Shown here in pieces: positions 50,121 to 59,240 of a stretch of 64,000 bases of DNA; position 1 is the first letter of the stretch, and each line of letters starts with the position of its first letter. A program made the translations under genes and the position numbers. The notes under the pieces were generated by a model. That model had not been told where the DNA came from, did no database searches, and worked only from the letters and a program-made list of their open reading frames with translations. Origin of the DNA: Pseudomaricurvus alkylphenolicus (GTDB lineage Bacteria > Pseudomonadota > Gammaproteobacteria > Pseudomonadales > Cellvibrionaceae); assembly GCF_011683955.1 (NCBI RefSeq), contig NZ_JAAQPI010000004.1, positions 124,001-188,000 on the forward strand, written 5' to 3'.

Positions 50121-51704
50121 TTAGAAGTCGAAATCATCGTCTTCGCTCTTGATGCCCAGGTCGTGCAAAATTTCGTTGGCCGCGATGGTGCCCATTCCGC
50201 AGATACCGCCACCGGGATGGCAGGAGGGTCCGGTCATGTAAAAGTTTTTCAGTGGACCGCGATAATCAGCGTAGTTGGGGAATGGTCGGAAAGCGCCCAT
50301 TTGCGCCAGAGTACGTTCACCACCGGTGGTGACACCGCGGTTAAAACACAGGTTGGCCCTGGCGAGGCTCGGTCCGGTCTCCACATACTCCGCCATAATA
50401 TTGTCATCGGACATATTGGTGGTGTAGTTGCGCAGCTGCTTTAACAAGGTGTTACGGCAATAGTCCGCCCCAATCTCTTCCCAGTTATCTCCGTTGGCAA
50501 GATCCACGGGCACAAAAGTATCCATGATCAATGTGTGCTTGCCGTCCGGAGCCCGGGTCGGGTCCATTCGAGTCCAGGCGGCGGTCCAAAGGAACGGATC
50601 ACTCGGCGCCTGGCCAGCCGCGATTTCCTGATACTGCTTATCGATATCCGCCACGGTACCGAAAATGCGCTGGAAGGCAGTCTGGTCCATATCCGACCCG
50701 CCTTTAAAGCTGGGCGCTTCGTGCAGGGCGTAGTGCACCCGCGCGATAGTGATGTCACCAAACTTAAAGTTGCGCACCATATCCTTGAAGCCGCCCGGCA
50801 GCTCGTTATCGTCGAATCCCTTAAGGTAGGTCTGGAATGGATCCAGAGCACTGACCACACCACGGCTCGCCATAATCTCGGTGCCGTCGTGCAATCGAAT
50901 GCCTTTGCAGCTACCGTTTTCGGTAATAAATTTATTCACCGTCATGCCGGTCATCACCGCACTGCCGTTGGCCTCGATGTAGCGCTTCATGGACTCGGAC
51001 AACATGCCGCTGCCGCCTTCCGGAATAGACTGTCCAAAGTAATGGATGCTGGGAATCATCACGTAGAAACCGGCCGCGGTTCCCAGTTGGTCCGGCAGCG
51101 TCTGGGGCGCCATGGCCCAGCCCAGGATAAACGCGCGTACATGGTCATTTTCAAAATTTTCCAGTGTGAACTGGCGTGAGCTCAACTGGTAGTCCCGCAG
51201 GCGCTTCAGGCCTTCAGGGTTGTTTTCCAGTCCTTGATACATATAGCTGGGAGGCGCCGGAGGCGAGAACATGCCCTTAACCACGCCATCCTGAATTTCG
51301 CCAAACTCTTCATAGATCTCGCGGTAGCGCTGGGCATCCTTGCGGGAGTATTCCGCGATGGTATCGCAGGTTTTGTCCACGTCCTTGTATACGATAATGC
51401 CCTGACCTTCGTACTTGTTGGGGTGACCGGTTATGTGGTCATCGGACCAAATGTATTTCAGCCCATGCTTTTCCAGCTCCGGCTTCAGCTCCTGAAAGTC
51501 CGGGTTCAGATGGATCCAAACGTGAGACGATCCAAACGGATCGTGCTTGAAATTGGGCAGAGTCAGCTCTCGCGTGAGGGCGCCGCCGCCAACCCAGTCG
51601 TTGCGCTCTGCAACCAGTACTTTCAATCCATTCTTAACCAGTAACGAGGCGCAGATCAGCCCGTTGTGGCCGCCGCCCGCAATGATTACATCGTAATCTG
51701 ACAT
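50121..51704 (-). CDS. FAD-dependent oxidoreductase, phytoene-desaturase-like
   Basis: A 527-residue flavoprotein with the N-terminal dinucleotide motif DVIIAGGGHNGLICASLLVK, RNDWVGGGALTRE and the C-terminal family motif MTGPSCHPGGGICGMG. Such proteins are often misnamed phytoene dehydrogenases; no carotenoid gene is present, so a catabolic amine or desaturation role is more likely. It is the first gene of the minus-strand operon, and two TAATCCCATTA-type sites lie 75-115 bases upstream. It has the same architecture as the fragment at the left end of the window. Confidence 0.88.
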   Translation of the reverse strand: MSDYDVIIAGGGHNGLICASLLVKNGLKVLVAERNDWVGGGALTRELTLPNFKHDPFGSSHVWIHLNPDFQELKPELEKHGLKYIWSDDHITGHPNKYEGQGIIVYKDVDKTCDTIAEYSRKDAQRYREIYEEFGEIQDGVVKGMFSPPAPPSYMYQGLENNPEGLKRLRDYQLSSRQFTLENFENDHVRAFILGWAMAPQTLPDQLGTAAGFYVMIPSIHYFGQSIPEGGSGMLSESMKRYIEANGSAVMTGMTVNKFITENGSCKGIRLHDGTEIMASRGVVSALDPFQTYLKGFDDNELPGGFKDMVRNFKFGDITIARVHYALHEAPSFKGGSDMDQTAFQRIFGTVADIDKQYQEIAAGQAPSDPFLWTAAWTRMDPTRAPDGKHTLIMDTFVPVDLANGDNWEEIGADYCRNTLLKQLRNYTTNMSDDNIMAEYVETGPSLARANLCFNRGVTTGGERTLAQMGAFRPFPNYADYRGPLKNFYMTGPSCHPGGGICGMGTIAANEILHDLGIKSEDDDFDF

Positions 51705-51780
51705 TAGTGCTTTACCTCATCTCCTTACCACCACCGTCGAATAGGGACGATTGGTTCGATGTCGTGTGCCCAAAGGCAAT

Positions 51781-51816
51781 TAATGGGATGAATGAAATTT
51801 ACTAATAATCCCATTA
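51781..51816. promoter_or_regulatory. Two FadR-regulon operator candidates near the FAD oxidoreductase promoter
   Basis: TAATGGGATGA (51781-51791) and TAATCCCATTA (51806-51816) are 25 bp apart in inverted orientation. They lie 77-112 bases upstream of the oxidoreductase start. The same word recurs at 51973 and three times at 61692-61819. Confidence 0.7.
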
Positions 51817-51972
51817 ATTGTCAACGGAAGCAGACCAACGACAACCAAATAAAATAGAGAATTTCTGTAGTGCACTGCCCAACTTAACTTATAAGTATCT
51901 GTTTTCAAAAGATTTAATTTTGGCAAAATGCCAAATAGGAAATTTCTTTAATTTGAAACCGCCCAAATCAAT

Positions 51973-51983
51973 TAATCCCATTA
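51973..51983. promoter_or_regulatory. FadR-regulon operator candidate near the regulator's own promoter
   Basis: TAATCCCATTA lies 79 bases upstream of the GntR/FadR-type gene. It suggests autoregulation. The rest of the 51705-52061 gap is AT-rich with no further feature that I can name. Confidence 0.65.
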
Positions 51984-52061
51984 TAATATTCAAAGTGGAT
52001 CATCAAAGTGGCAAAGGTTAAAATGCGTACATGTGACTAATACACCCAAGGACATCGCCTC

Positions 52062-52793
52062 ATGGCCAATTCCCCCTCCGAAGCCCCCAAGAAGAATACG
52101 CGAGGCCAGGTTAATGCCGCAGTCGATACCCTGGGCAGGCGTATTGCCGGCGGTGAATACTCAGAGGGCGAGACACTGCCCATAGAACAGGAGCTGGCCG
52201 CCAGCCTGACGGTGGGCAGAAATGCATTAAGGGAGGCCGTAAAGGTACTTTCCGGCAAAGGGCTGATTTCAACGGCGCCCCGAAGCGGCACCAAGGTTCG
52301 CCCCCGAGGTGAGTGGAACATGCTGGACCCGGACGTGCTGCGCTGGCATGCCGACCCTGAAATTGCCACGCGGGAATTTATGCTCGACCTGATCGAACTG
52401 CGCCGCATTATTGAGCCGAAAGCCGCAGAATTGGCGGCGGTGAGGGCAACCAAAGAAGATGTGGCAGAGATTCTCTCCGCCTATGAAGCCATGGCAAAGA
52501 GCGAAGACGATCAGGAGCGCATGGAGACCGATATCGCCTTCCACAGCGCGATTCTCAAAGCGTCACACAATTCCGTGCTGAGTCATTTTAAGTACGCGAT
52601 CTCCACCTACCTGCGCGCCCACGTCGATGTGGGCGAGAGCCAGCCGCAAGAGGTGGTCAAGGAAGACCTGGAGCGCCATTATCAAATTGCCTGGTCGATC
52701 GCCTCCGGGAAAGCCAAATCTGCCTATACCAAAACAGTGGAAATGCTCAACCTAAACCGCAGCCATTTTGAAGAGACTACAGAGAAGCCTTAG
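52062..52793 (+). CDS. GntR-family regulator, FadR/FCD type (DgoR-like)
   Basis: A 243-residue regulator. The GntR winged helix spans about residues 20-85 (GRRIAGGEYSEGETLPIEQE, GRNALREAVKVLSGKGLI). The sequence WNMLDPDVLRWHAD is typical of the DgoR/UxuR-like sugar-acid subgroup. The FCD ligand domain has DIAFHSAILKASHN and ERHYQIAWSI supplying metal-binding His/Asp residues. It is divergent from the catabolic operon. I infer that it binds the TAATCCCATTA sites. The ligand may be a sugar acid (uxuA is in the same gene group) or a carboxylate. Confidence 0.9.
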   Translation: MANSPSEAPKKNTRGQVNAAVDTLGRRIAGGEYSEGETLPIEQELAASLTVGRNALREAVKVLSGKGLISTAPRSGTKVRPRGEWNMLDPDVLRWHADPEIATREFMLDLIELRRIIEPKAAELAAVRATKEDVAEILSAYEAMAKSEDDQERMETDIAFHSAILKASHNSVLSHFKYAISTYLRAHVDVGESQPQEVVKEDLERHYQIAWSIASGKAKSAYTKTVEMLNLNRSHFEETTEKP

Positions 52794-54547
52794 GATTCTG
52801 ACAAGGCATTAAGCAGGCCCGCGTAATGCCCCTGCATGTCGATCAACTCGCTGTGGGATCCACGCTCAATAATCTGCCCTTTCTCCAACACCAGTATCTG
52901 ATCGGAATGACGAATGGTACTGAGTCGGTGAGCGATGGCGATGACCGTTTTATCCATAAACACATGATCGATGGCCTTTTGAATCAGTCGCTCGGTCACG
53001 GAATCCACCGAGCTGGTGGCCTCGTCGAGCAGAACCACCTCGCTGCCGGAAGCCATGGCCCGGGCAAACGCGATCAACTGGCATTGTCCCGCTGACAGAT
53101 TACCGCCATTGCCCTGCAGCTCAAATTGATACTGTCCTGGCAACTGCTCGATAAACCCGTCCGCATAAACGTAACGGGCAGCATCCCTGACCTGGGCGGC
53201 AGAGATATCCTCACGCCCCAACCCGATGTTGAATTCGATTGAGCGGTTGAAAAGAAACACTTCTTGCTGCATCAAAGAGAACAACCGACCGGCCTGCGCC
53301 TGGGAGATATCTCGCAGCTCCATACCATTTAGCCGAATGGAGCCGCTGTAGTTATCGTAGGTTTTGGTGAGCAATCGCAGAATTGTGGACTTGCCTGAGC
53401 CCGTGCCACCCACCAGGGCAATCTGGCTGCCCTTGTGCAGCTCGAAACTCACACCCTTTAGCACCAGCGGGCCGGACTCGTTATAGCGAAAGCTTACGTC
53501 CTCAAACACCAGTGATTCAAATTGTTCCAGTGCTTGAGGCTGTCGCGTCGACATTGGAGAGCTTTGTTTACCCTCTTCCTGCAGTGGCTGCTCATAAATT
53601 TCTTCGATATGACCAAACGCGGCCAACGCGCGCTGGATAGAGGCAATTTGCGAAGTAAAATCCCGTATCGGAACAAAAATCCGGTCCAGCGTCTGGGTGA
53701 ATCCAATCAACACACCATAGGTGATACTGGCCGCCAGGATCTCTTTGGCACCAAACCAGATAATCAATGCCATGGCGATCGTGGTAATACCCTCGATAAT
53801 GGCAAACAGAGCGGAGTCGTAAAAATTGGATCGCGACTGGGCGTCGTAAAAGCCCTGGGTGTAACCGCCATACTTGTGCTGCACCTGATCCTCCGCCGAA
53901 TAGAGCTGCACGGTCTTCATCCCGTTGAGGCTCTCCTGCAGATAGCCGGTTCCCTGGGACAAAACCACCCGCCCGCGGGCGTAGGATTCGCGCAGTCGGC
54001 GACGCAACATTTCCGTAACCAAGTAGGTGGGCGGCCCCATCACCAACACCATCAGTGCCAGTTTCCAGTTAATAAACGCCAGAAAAATCAGCAGAGCCAG
54101 GGTCGTGAGTACATCACGAACCATACTCAACAAACCCTGGGCAAAGGACTCGTTCACCGCTTCCAGATCGCTGGTCAGGCGTGTGAGCGATACACCAATA
54201 GGCGTGGTATCAAAATATCGACGCGGAAAGGCCAGAATACGCGCAAACATATCCGCGCGCATATCCCGTAGTGCATGCAATGCTGAAGTCTGCAAAAAAT
54301 AATTGAACAGCGCATCCGAGAGGTAGTTGCCCAGCAACACCAACAGCAGCAACCCGGACCACCAATACAGTCCGCTGATCTCGCCAGTGACCACCTTGGT
54401 ATCGATGATATGCATGATCAACCAGGGAAACAGCACACTGCACAGAATGGATAAGGGCACCGCCATGGCCCCCACATACACCTGCCGGCGGTAACACTTC
54501 AGGTACCCCCAGAAACGGTGAATCAAATGCAGATCAAACCACTTCAT
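52790..54547 (-). CDS. ABC exporter half-transporter, MdlB-like
   Basis: A 585-residue half-transporter with six N-terminal membrane helices (about 1-310) and a nucleotide-binding domain with Walker A (GGTGSGKST), signature NLSAGQCQL and Walker B VVLLDEATSSVD, which keeps the catalytic Glu. Its ATG overlaps the upstream ABC gene by 14 bases after GGAGGTGAATC. With its partner it should form a heterodimeric multidrug/lipid-type exporter like MdlAB. The substrate is unknown. The 3' end overlaps that of the FadR-type gene by four bases. Confidence 0.92.
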   Translation of the reverse strand: MKWFDLHLIHRFWGYLKCYRRQVYVGAMAVPLSILCSVLFPWLIMHIIDTKVVTGEISGLYWWSGLLLLVLLGNYLSDALFNYFLQTSALHALRDMRADMFARILAFPRRYFDTTPIGVSLTRLTSDLEAVNESFAQGLLSMVRDVLTTLALLIFLAFINWKLALMVLVMGPPTYLVTEMLRRRLRESYARGRVVLSQGTGYLQESLNGMKTVQLYSAEDQVQHKYGGYTQGFYDAQSRSNFYDSALFAIIEGITTIAMALIIWFGAKEILAASITYGVLIGFTQTLDRIFVPIRDFTSQIASIQRALAAFGHIEEIYEQPLQEEGKQSSPMSTRQPQALEQFESLVFEDVSFRYNESGPLVLKGVSFELHKGSQIALVGGTGSGKSTILRLLTKTYDNYSGSIRLNGMELRDISQAQAGRLFSLMQQEVFLFNRSIEFNIGLGREDISAAQVRDAARYVYADGFIEQLPGQYQFELQGNGGNLSAGQCQLIAFARAMASGSEVVLLDEATSSVDSVTERLIQKAIDHVFMDKTVIAIAHRLSTIRHSDQILVLEKGQIIERGSHSELIDMQGHYAGLLNALSES

Positions 54548-56390
54548 GATTCACCTCCATTTCTCCACCAGCCCGTTGCAGATCCCAGGTTTGCCGGTAG
54601 AGCGATGAAGACTCCAGCAACTCCTCATGAGTGCCGCGGGCGACAATCTCTCCCTCATCCAGCACCAATATGTAGTCCACCCGCTCCAGCACACTGGCGC
54701 GGTGAGAGACAATCAAAATGCTTTGGCTTTGCATCACTTCGAAGATCTGGTCCAACAGGAATCTTTCGGTTTCATTGTCAACGGCCGACAATACATTATC
54801 CAAAATCATCAGCTTGGACGGGGAATACATGGCGCGAGCGAGACTCAGACGCTGTTTTTGCCCGCCGGAAAGCAAAATACCTTTCTCACCCACGAGCGTG
54901 TTCTCCCCCTCTGGGAACTGCTGCACCTCATCCAGCAAATCACTCTGGAACAGCACGTCATCCAGCGCCCGATACTCCTGGTCACCAGCGCTGAAACGAA
55001 TATTGTTGGCCACAGAATCGGAAAACAGAAAGGGCTCCTGGGTGATGGTGCGAACCGCGCTGCGCAAATCCTGGCGCGAAAGCTCGGTAATGTCGTGGCG
55101 GTCAATAAAAATACGGTCTCTCTCGATTTCCAGGTGGCGATTGATGCAATTAACCAGCGTACTTTTTCCTGAACCCACCTGCCCAAGAATCCCCAGGGTT
55201 TGCCCCGGTCGGATCTCAAAACTGATGTTCTTTAGGGTTGGCTGTTGTTGCCCTGGATAGGTATAAGACAGATTCCGCACCTTAACCGCACAGCTAAACA
55301 GATTGTCGCGCTCCTCCTCCGGCAGGTGGCGCGTATCCTGGGCCGGCAAGTCGCGATCCAGAATCTTGCGCAGGCTCTCAATGCTGAGCATACCGGTCTG
55401 GAACGATGAAAAGATCATCGCCATGGAGAAAAACGGCATGGCCAGCAGCGTGGCGTAGGCCAAAAACGCCACCAGCTCACCCAGAGACAGCTCGGACTGA
55501 ATCACATACAGCCCGCCCACCGCCAGTATCAGCACCTTCATAATACGATCGGTGTAGCCCAGAATCGGCAATACCAGTGTCCGGATCCTGGCCAGCTGAA
55601 TCGAGCGTTTGAGTAACACCTCGTTGCCTTCGGCGAAAGAGGCTTTCGCCCAGGGCTGGACCTGATAAGACTTGATAACTTCAATCCCCGACATCAGCTC
55701 AACAGAACGCGTGGAAAGGTCCTGCAACTCCACCATGCGCTGCTTCATCATACGCCGCATCTTGCCGATGGCACGGTGGGAAATCAGAAACGTAACCACC
55801 ACGGGCACCATGCAGTAGAGCGTGAGCTCAGGCGAAAGCTCCCACATTTTGTAGGGGGTTAATGACAGCGCAAAACTGATATTAAACACCTGCAGCATTA
55901 CCACCCCTGCCAGCGCGCGAATACCATTGATATCGTTATTGACAATAGAAATCAGGCTGCCGGTTTCGTACTGCTGGTAAAAATCCCGCTGCAGGCGGGT
56001 CAGCTTGCCAAAGGCATCATTTTTGAGGTCTCTTTCGATGGCTCGGCCGGGGTTAAAGAACAACATCCGCGAAAGAGTTCGGGCCCCCATCATGGTCACG
56101 GCCAGCACAACGATCAATCCGATGGTGGTTGTAAACTGGTCCTGATGCTGCTCCAGGGAATCCTTAAGCAGGTCAATAGCCGTACCGATATGCCGGGGAA
56201 TACTCACTGCCAGCCAATTGGTGGCCAGCAACATAAAAATGCCCAATCCGTAGGACAGTTTGTGCTGGTAGACGTAGTTTAGGAAAAACCGCCAGTTGGT
56301 GTCGCGCGCAGGGTGATTCGACAAGCTAAATCCAGTGCTTTGTGGTGAAAAGGGGTCATTGAGAGAGGTGCTATGGTACCTTTTTTGCAC
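54534..56390 (-). CDS. ABC exporter half-transporter, MdlA-like, degenerate catalytic site
   Basis: A 618-residue half-transporter with six membrane helices (about 30-330), Walker A (GQVGSGKST), signature LLSGGQKQR and Walker B LMILDNVLSAVD. The residue after the Walker B Asp is Asn where an active ATPase has Glu, so one of the two ATP sites of the heterodimer is probably non-hydrolytic, a known feature of such exporters. The GTG start at 56390 has little ribosome-site support. It overlaps the promoter of the divergent SDR gene. Confidence 0.9.
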   Translation of the reverse strand: MQKRYHSTSLNDPFSPQSTGFSLSNHPARDTNWRFFLNYVYQHKLSYGLGIFMLLATNWLAVSIPRHIGTAIDLLKDSLEQHQDQFTTTIGLIVVLAVTMMGARTLSRMLFFNPGRAIERDLKNDAFGKLTRLQRDFYQQYETGSLISIVNNDINGIRALAGVVMLQVFNISFALSLTPYKMWELSPELTLYCMVPVVVTFLISHRAIGKMRRMMKQRMVELQDLSTRSVELMSGIEVIKSYQVQPWAKASFAEGNEVLLKRSIQLARIRTLVLPILGYTDRIMKVLILAVGGLYVIQSELSLGELVAFLAYATLLAMPFFSMAMIFSSFQTGMLSIESLRKILDRDLPAQDTRHLPEEERDNLFSCAVKVRNLSYTYPGQQQPTLKNISFEIRPGQTLGILGQVGSGKSTLVNCINRHLEIERDRIFIDRHDITELSRQDLRSAVRTITQEPFLFSDSVANNIRFSAGDQEYRALDDVLFQSDLLDEVQQFPEGENTLVGEKGILLSGGQKQRLSLARAMYSPSKLMILDNVLSAVDNETERFLLDQIFEVMQSQSILIVSHRASVLERVDYILVLDEGEIVARGTHEELLESSSLYRQTWDLQRAGGEMEVNHEVV

Positions 56391-56448
56391 CCTGTTGCGC
56401 TACACTGCCTGGCACCTGGCGCTCATAGCAACAACATCAGAGGCACTT

Positions 56449-57237
56449 ATGGATTTGAATCTAGAGGGCAAAACTGCCCTGGTCACGGGCAGCAACCGCG
56501 GCACAGGAGAAACCATTGCCCGGGCTCTCGCCGCCGAGGGCGTGCGTGTTGCCGTACACAGCAATGAACAAGGGGCTGCCACGGAGGTTGCCAACGACAT
56601 ACCGGAAGCCGTTGATGTATGGGGTGACCTCACTGCCGATGCCGGTGCCGCGCAGGTGCTTGAACAATGCCAGCATGCCCTGGGGCATGTCGATATTTTG
56701 ATCAACAACTACGGCACAGCGGCCGCCGGTCTGTGGGAACATTGCAGCAGTGATGACTGGCTCGACATGTACCAGAAGAACGTCTTGTCGGCCACTCGCC
56801 TGGTCCAGGGCTTGCTGCCCAGCCTTAAGAGTCGCCATTGGGGTCGAATCATCAACCTGGGCACCATCGGCAGTCACCAACCCAATGACATAATGCCCCA
56901 CTATTATGCCGCCAAAGGGGCACTGGCAACCATGGGTGTGAGCTTGACCAAAGCTTTGGCAGGCACTGGAATCACCGTCAACACCGTCTCGCCGGGCTTG
57001 ATCCACACACCCGAACTGGAGGCTGGTTATCGCAAACGGGCCGCGAAAAAGGGCTGGGGAGAGAGCTGGGAAGAGATTCTGACAAGACTGGTTGAGGAGG
57101 ACTTCCCCAACCCCTGCGGTCGGATCGCCACCCGCCAGGAAGTTGCCGATGCGGTTGTGTTTCTTTGCAGCCCGCGTTCGGACTTTATCAATGGGCAGAA
57201 TATTCGGATTGATGGCGGCGCGGTAAGGTACGTTTAA
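56449..57237 (+). CDS. SDR family oxidoreductase
   Basis: A 262-residue SDR beginning MDLNLEGKTALVTGSNRGTG. It has the NNYGTAAAG segment in place of NNAG, the catalytic YYAAK and a C-terminal GQNIRIDGGAVRYV. The frame is open 38 codons further upstream but those codons run into the ABC gene's start region, so I use the ATG at 56449. The GTG start of the DnaJ-domain gene lies 1 base after the stop codon. The substrate is unknown. Confidence 0.88.
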   Translation: MDLNLEGKTALVTGSNRGTGETIARALAAEGVRVAVHSNEQGAATEVANDIPEAVDVWGDLTADAGAAQVLEQCQHALGHVDILINNYGTAAAGLWEHCSSDDWLDMYQKNVLSATRLVQGLLPSLKSRHWGRIINLGTIGSHQPNDIMPHYYAAKGALATMGVSLTKALAGTGITVNTVSPGLIHTPELEAGYRKRAAKKGWGESWEEILTRLVEEDFPNPCGRIATRQEVADAVVFLCSPRSDFINGQNIRIDGGAVRYV

Positions 57238-57238
57238 C

Positions 57239-57814
57239 GTGGACAACCCGCTGATCACTCCTTTGGCAACCCTGCTGAGCGAGCGCAAAGCTCAGGCCTG
57301 GAGCGAACATCAGCTACTGTCGTCGCTGGTGGAACAGGGGCATCTGCAAGAAGATTACGCGTCGGATAATCTCGGCCTGTTCCAGGCTCACTTTCTGACC
57401 ATGAACGCACTCTACCGACTGCGCCGGCAGTGGCAGCAGAATGGCAGCGGCTGGTTGATCATTTCCCCACTGCTCATTGAGCTCAAGGCACCCTCCAGCT
57501 CCGAAGCAGACGAACAACAGTTGCAAGACAGCGACGGGGCGCTGGAAGATTACTATCTGGATTGGCAACATTTTCGCGGTGCCAGTGACGAGTCGGTGGA
57601 ACAGCTGCTGAATTCATTCTGGACTCGCTTTCTTGCGCAGGATGAAAAACAGCAGGCGCTGCAGCGATTGGATCTGGAAGAGCCTGTTACTTTAGCGGAA
57701 ATCAAACAGCGATATCGGCAGCGGGTAATGCAGTATCATCCGGATCGAGGGGGTGATGAAAACCAGATTCGGGAATTGAATCGTGCCATGGAGATTTTGA
57801 AGCGGTGTTTTTAG
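57239..57814 (+). CDS. DnaJ-domain protein (C-terminal J domain)
   Basis: A 191-residue protein with a GTG start. Residues 1-135 are helical and match no family I know. Residues about 140-190 are a J domain with the essential HPD motif (QRVMQYHPDRGGDENQI). It probably recruits an Hsp70 to a specific client. This layout (N-terminal DNA-J-related domain plus C-terminal J domain) occurs in other gammaproteobacteria. It is adjacent to the SDR gene by one base and therefore co-translated. Confidence 0.85.
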   Translation: MDNPLITPLATLLSERKAQAWSEHQLLSSLVEQGHLQEDYASDNLGLFQAHFLTMNALYRLRRQWQQNGSGWLIISPLLIELKAPSSSEADEQQLQDSDGALEDYYLDWQHFRGASDESVEQLLNSFWTRFLAQDEKQQALQRLDLEEPVTLAEIKQRYRQRVMQYHPDRGGDENQIRELNRAMEILKRCF

Positions 57815-57870
57815 ATTCGTTAGCCGGGATCAAAAAGGCAGCATAGTGCCACAACCGGTAATTCACAAAT

Positions 57871-57957
57871 GCGCTCTTCGAGCGCAATCGCCCTCAGGGC
57901 GGGCTCCTACAAGATACCCCAACCACCCGTAGCAGCGCGCTCCGAGCGCGACCGGTC
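57871..57957. repeat. Inverted pair of G/C-rich REP-like palindromes
   Basis: GCGCTCTTCGAGCGC with GCCCTCAGGGCGGGCTCCTAC faces GTAGCAGCGCGCTCCGAGCG, continuing CGACCGG. This is a BIME-like doublet with a style different from the GTAGGGTGG family. Confidence 0.5.
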
Positions 57958-58009
57958 TTCTCCAGAGTAACGGTTTAAAGCTGCGAAGGTCAGAACGATA
58001 AACTTGGTG

Positions 58010-58236
58010 TACCTCGATCTAAAAGGTGGCTGGGTGTTCGTTGGAGGGGCATTTCAAGCGAACGCCGAAGGAGTCAATGAGACAAGCGTTTTCTGCTTGG
58101 CTCATTGGGGACTGAGGGAAGCCTGGAGGGCCGGTAGCGTCCCTCCAACGGACACCCAGCCGCCCGTTGTGGCACAAAATCATCAGCCCCTTTCGTCCTA
58201 TCCGCAAAGAAAAGACCTGAGAAAGACACCTAATTC
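58010..58236 (+). repeat. Structured dispersed repeat, copy C
   Basis: Close sister of copy B (29054). The outer stem (58025-58050 with about 58139-58164) is retained. The inner hairpin CAATGAGaCAAGC/GCTTGgCTCATTG with loop GTTTTCT is longer and better paired than in B. Orientation is again plus. It lies between the DnaJ-domain gene and a convergent SDR gene. Confidence 0.85.
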
Positions 58237-58276
58237 CAATATCTCTTTGGGACCATACATTGGCAACTTAGGGCGA

Positions 58277-59116
58277 TCATTGCTTACCCTGATCGGGTGA
58301 GACCCACCACTCGGTAGCGGACCAATTCAATACCGCTGCCTGCCGCTCAGACTCCGACATACGATGTATTCGCCCAAGGACCTCAGCAGCAACGTCGTCG
58401 CCGGGAACCCGAAACTCCGTATTGGCTCCATCCATCACGGACATAACCGCCTGAACAACATCCTCGACTCGACCGCTGCTATCCCTAAGGCGCGGTTGTC
58501 GCAGTGCAAACATTAATGACCCATAGCAGGAAGGCACATCTGACATTATCTCCTGCCGTATTAACCCAGACGGAAAGGAGGACGGCACGACTGCACTTAC
58601 CTCGATGCCAAAGGGCTGCACCTCCACTCGCAAACTTTCCAGCATTCGCTCCAACGCTGCTTTGCTCGCTGCGTAGCTGCCATCACCAGGCAGGCCAATT
58701 TGTGCGGAGAGAGAACTGATGCCGATAATTTTGCCACAAGCCTGCTGCCTGAATATTGGGAGTACCGCCTGGACACAGTTGAGTGCCCCGAAATAATTCA
58801 CCTCAAACATCTGGCGGTCAGACGCTGCATCACTAGATTCCATCGGTGAAGTCGTGTGGACGCCCGCATTCAGTATCACCGCATGCAATGATGCGTCTTC
58901 AGAGATCCTGCCAACAACATCATTGACTTGCCCGGCCTCCGTAACATCCATCCGCAATATCTGCAACTGAGGATGTCCATCCATCGCCAGTAACTCACCC
59001 GGGCGATTCAGATCGTGCAGGGTCGCCACCACTCTCTTGCCATCATCCAGGCAACGACGCACAAGGGCAGCCCCCAGCCCGCTACTGCACCCCGTTATTA
59101 GCACCGTTCCGTTCAT
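58277..59116 (-). CDS. SDR family oxidoreductase
   Basis: A 279-residue SDR with VLITGCSSGLGAALVRR, LNAGVHTTSP, the Ser in GISSLSAQIG and YAASKAALERML. It resembles the classical SDR subgroup that includes retinol/17-beta-hydroxysteroid-dehydrogenase-like proteins. It is downstream of the TonB receptor gene but separated from it by a strong terminator, so it is probably a separate unit. Function unknown. Confidence 0.87.
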   Translation of the reverse strand: MNGTVLITGCSSGLGAALVRRCLDDGKRVVATLHDLNRPGELLAMDGHPQLQILRMDVTEAGQVNDVVGRISEDASLHAVILNAGVHTTSPMESSDAASDRQMFEVNYFGALNCVQAVLPIFRQQACGKIIGISSLSAQIGLPGDGSYAASKAALERMLESLRVEVQPFGIEVSAVVPSSFPSGLIRQEIMSDVPSCYGSLMFALRQPRLRDSSGRVEDVVQAVMSVMDGANTEFRVPGDDVAAEVLGRIHRMSESERQAAVLNWSATEWWVSPDQGKQ

Positions 59117-59176
59117 TTTCTATATTCCAAACCGCTCCCGGCGTCCTGCCTCCCGCTGAATACCGTACATCCTGTA

Positions 59177-59210
59177 AACAAAAAGGCGGGCACCCACTGA
59201 GAGTGCCCGC
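59177..59210 (-). terminator. Rho-independent terminator after the TonB receptor
   Basis: On the minus strand GCGGGCAC-TCTCAGTGG-GTGCCCGC is followed by CTTTTTGTTT. It starts 31 bases past the receptor stop codon. Confidence 0.88.
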
Positions 59211-59240
59211 TGACAGGGAGGTACAACAAGAACTGCCTAC

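Noticed and set aside
50121-51704. Phytoene desaturase of carotenoid synthesis
   Set aside because: No crtB, crtE or crtY gene is near; the neighbours are catabolic. The family includes many non-carotenoid oxidoreductases.
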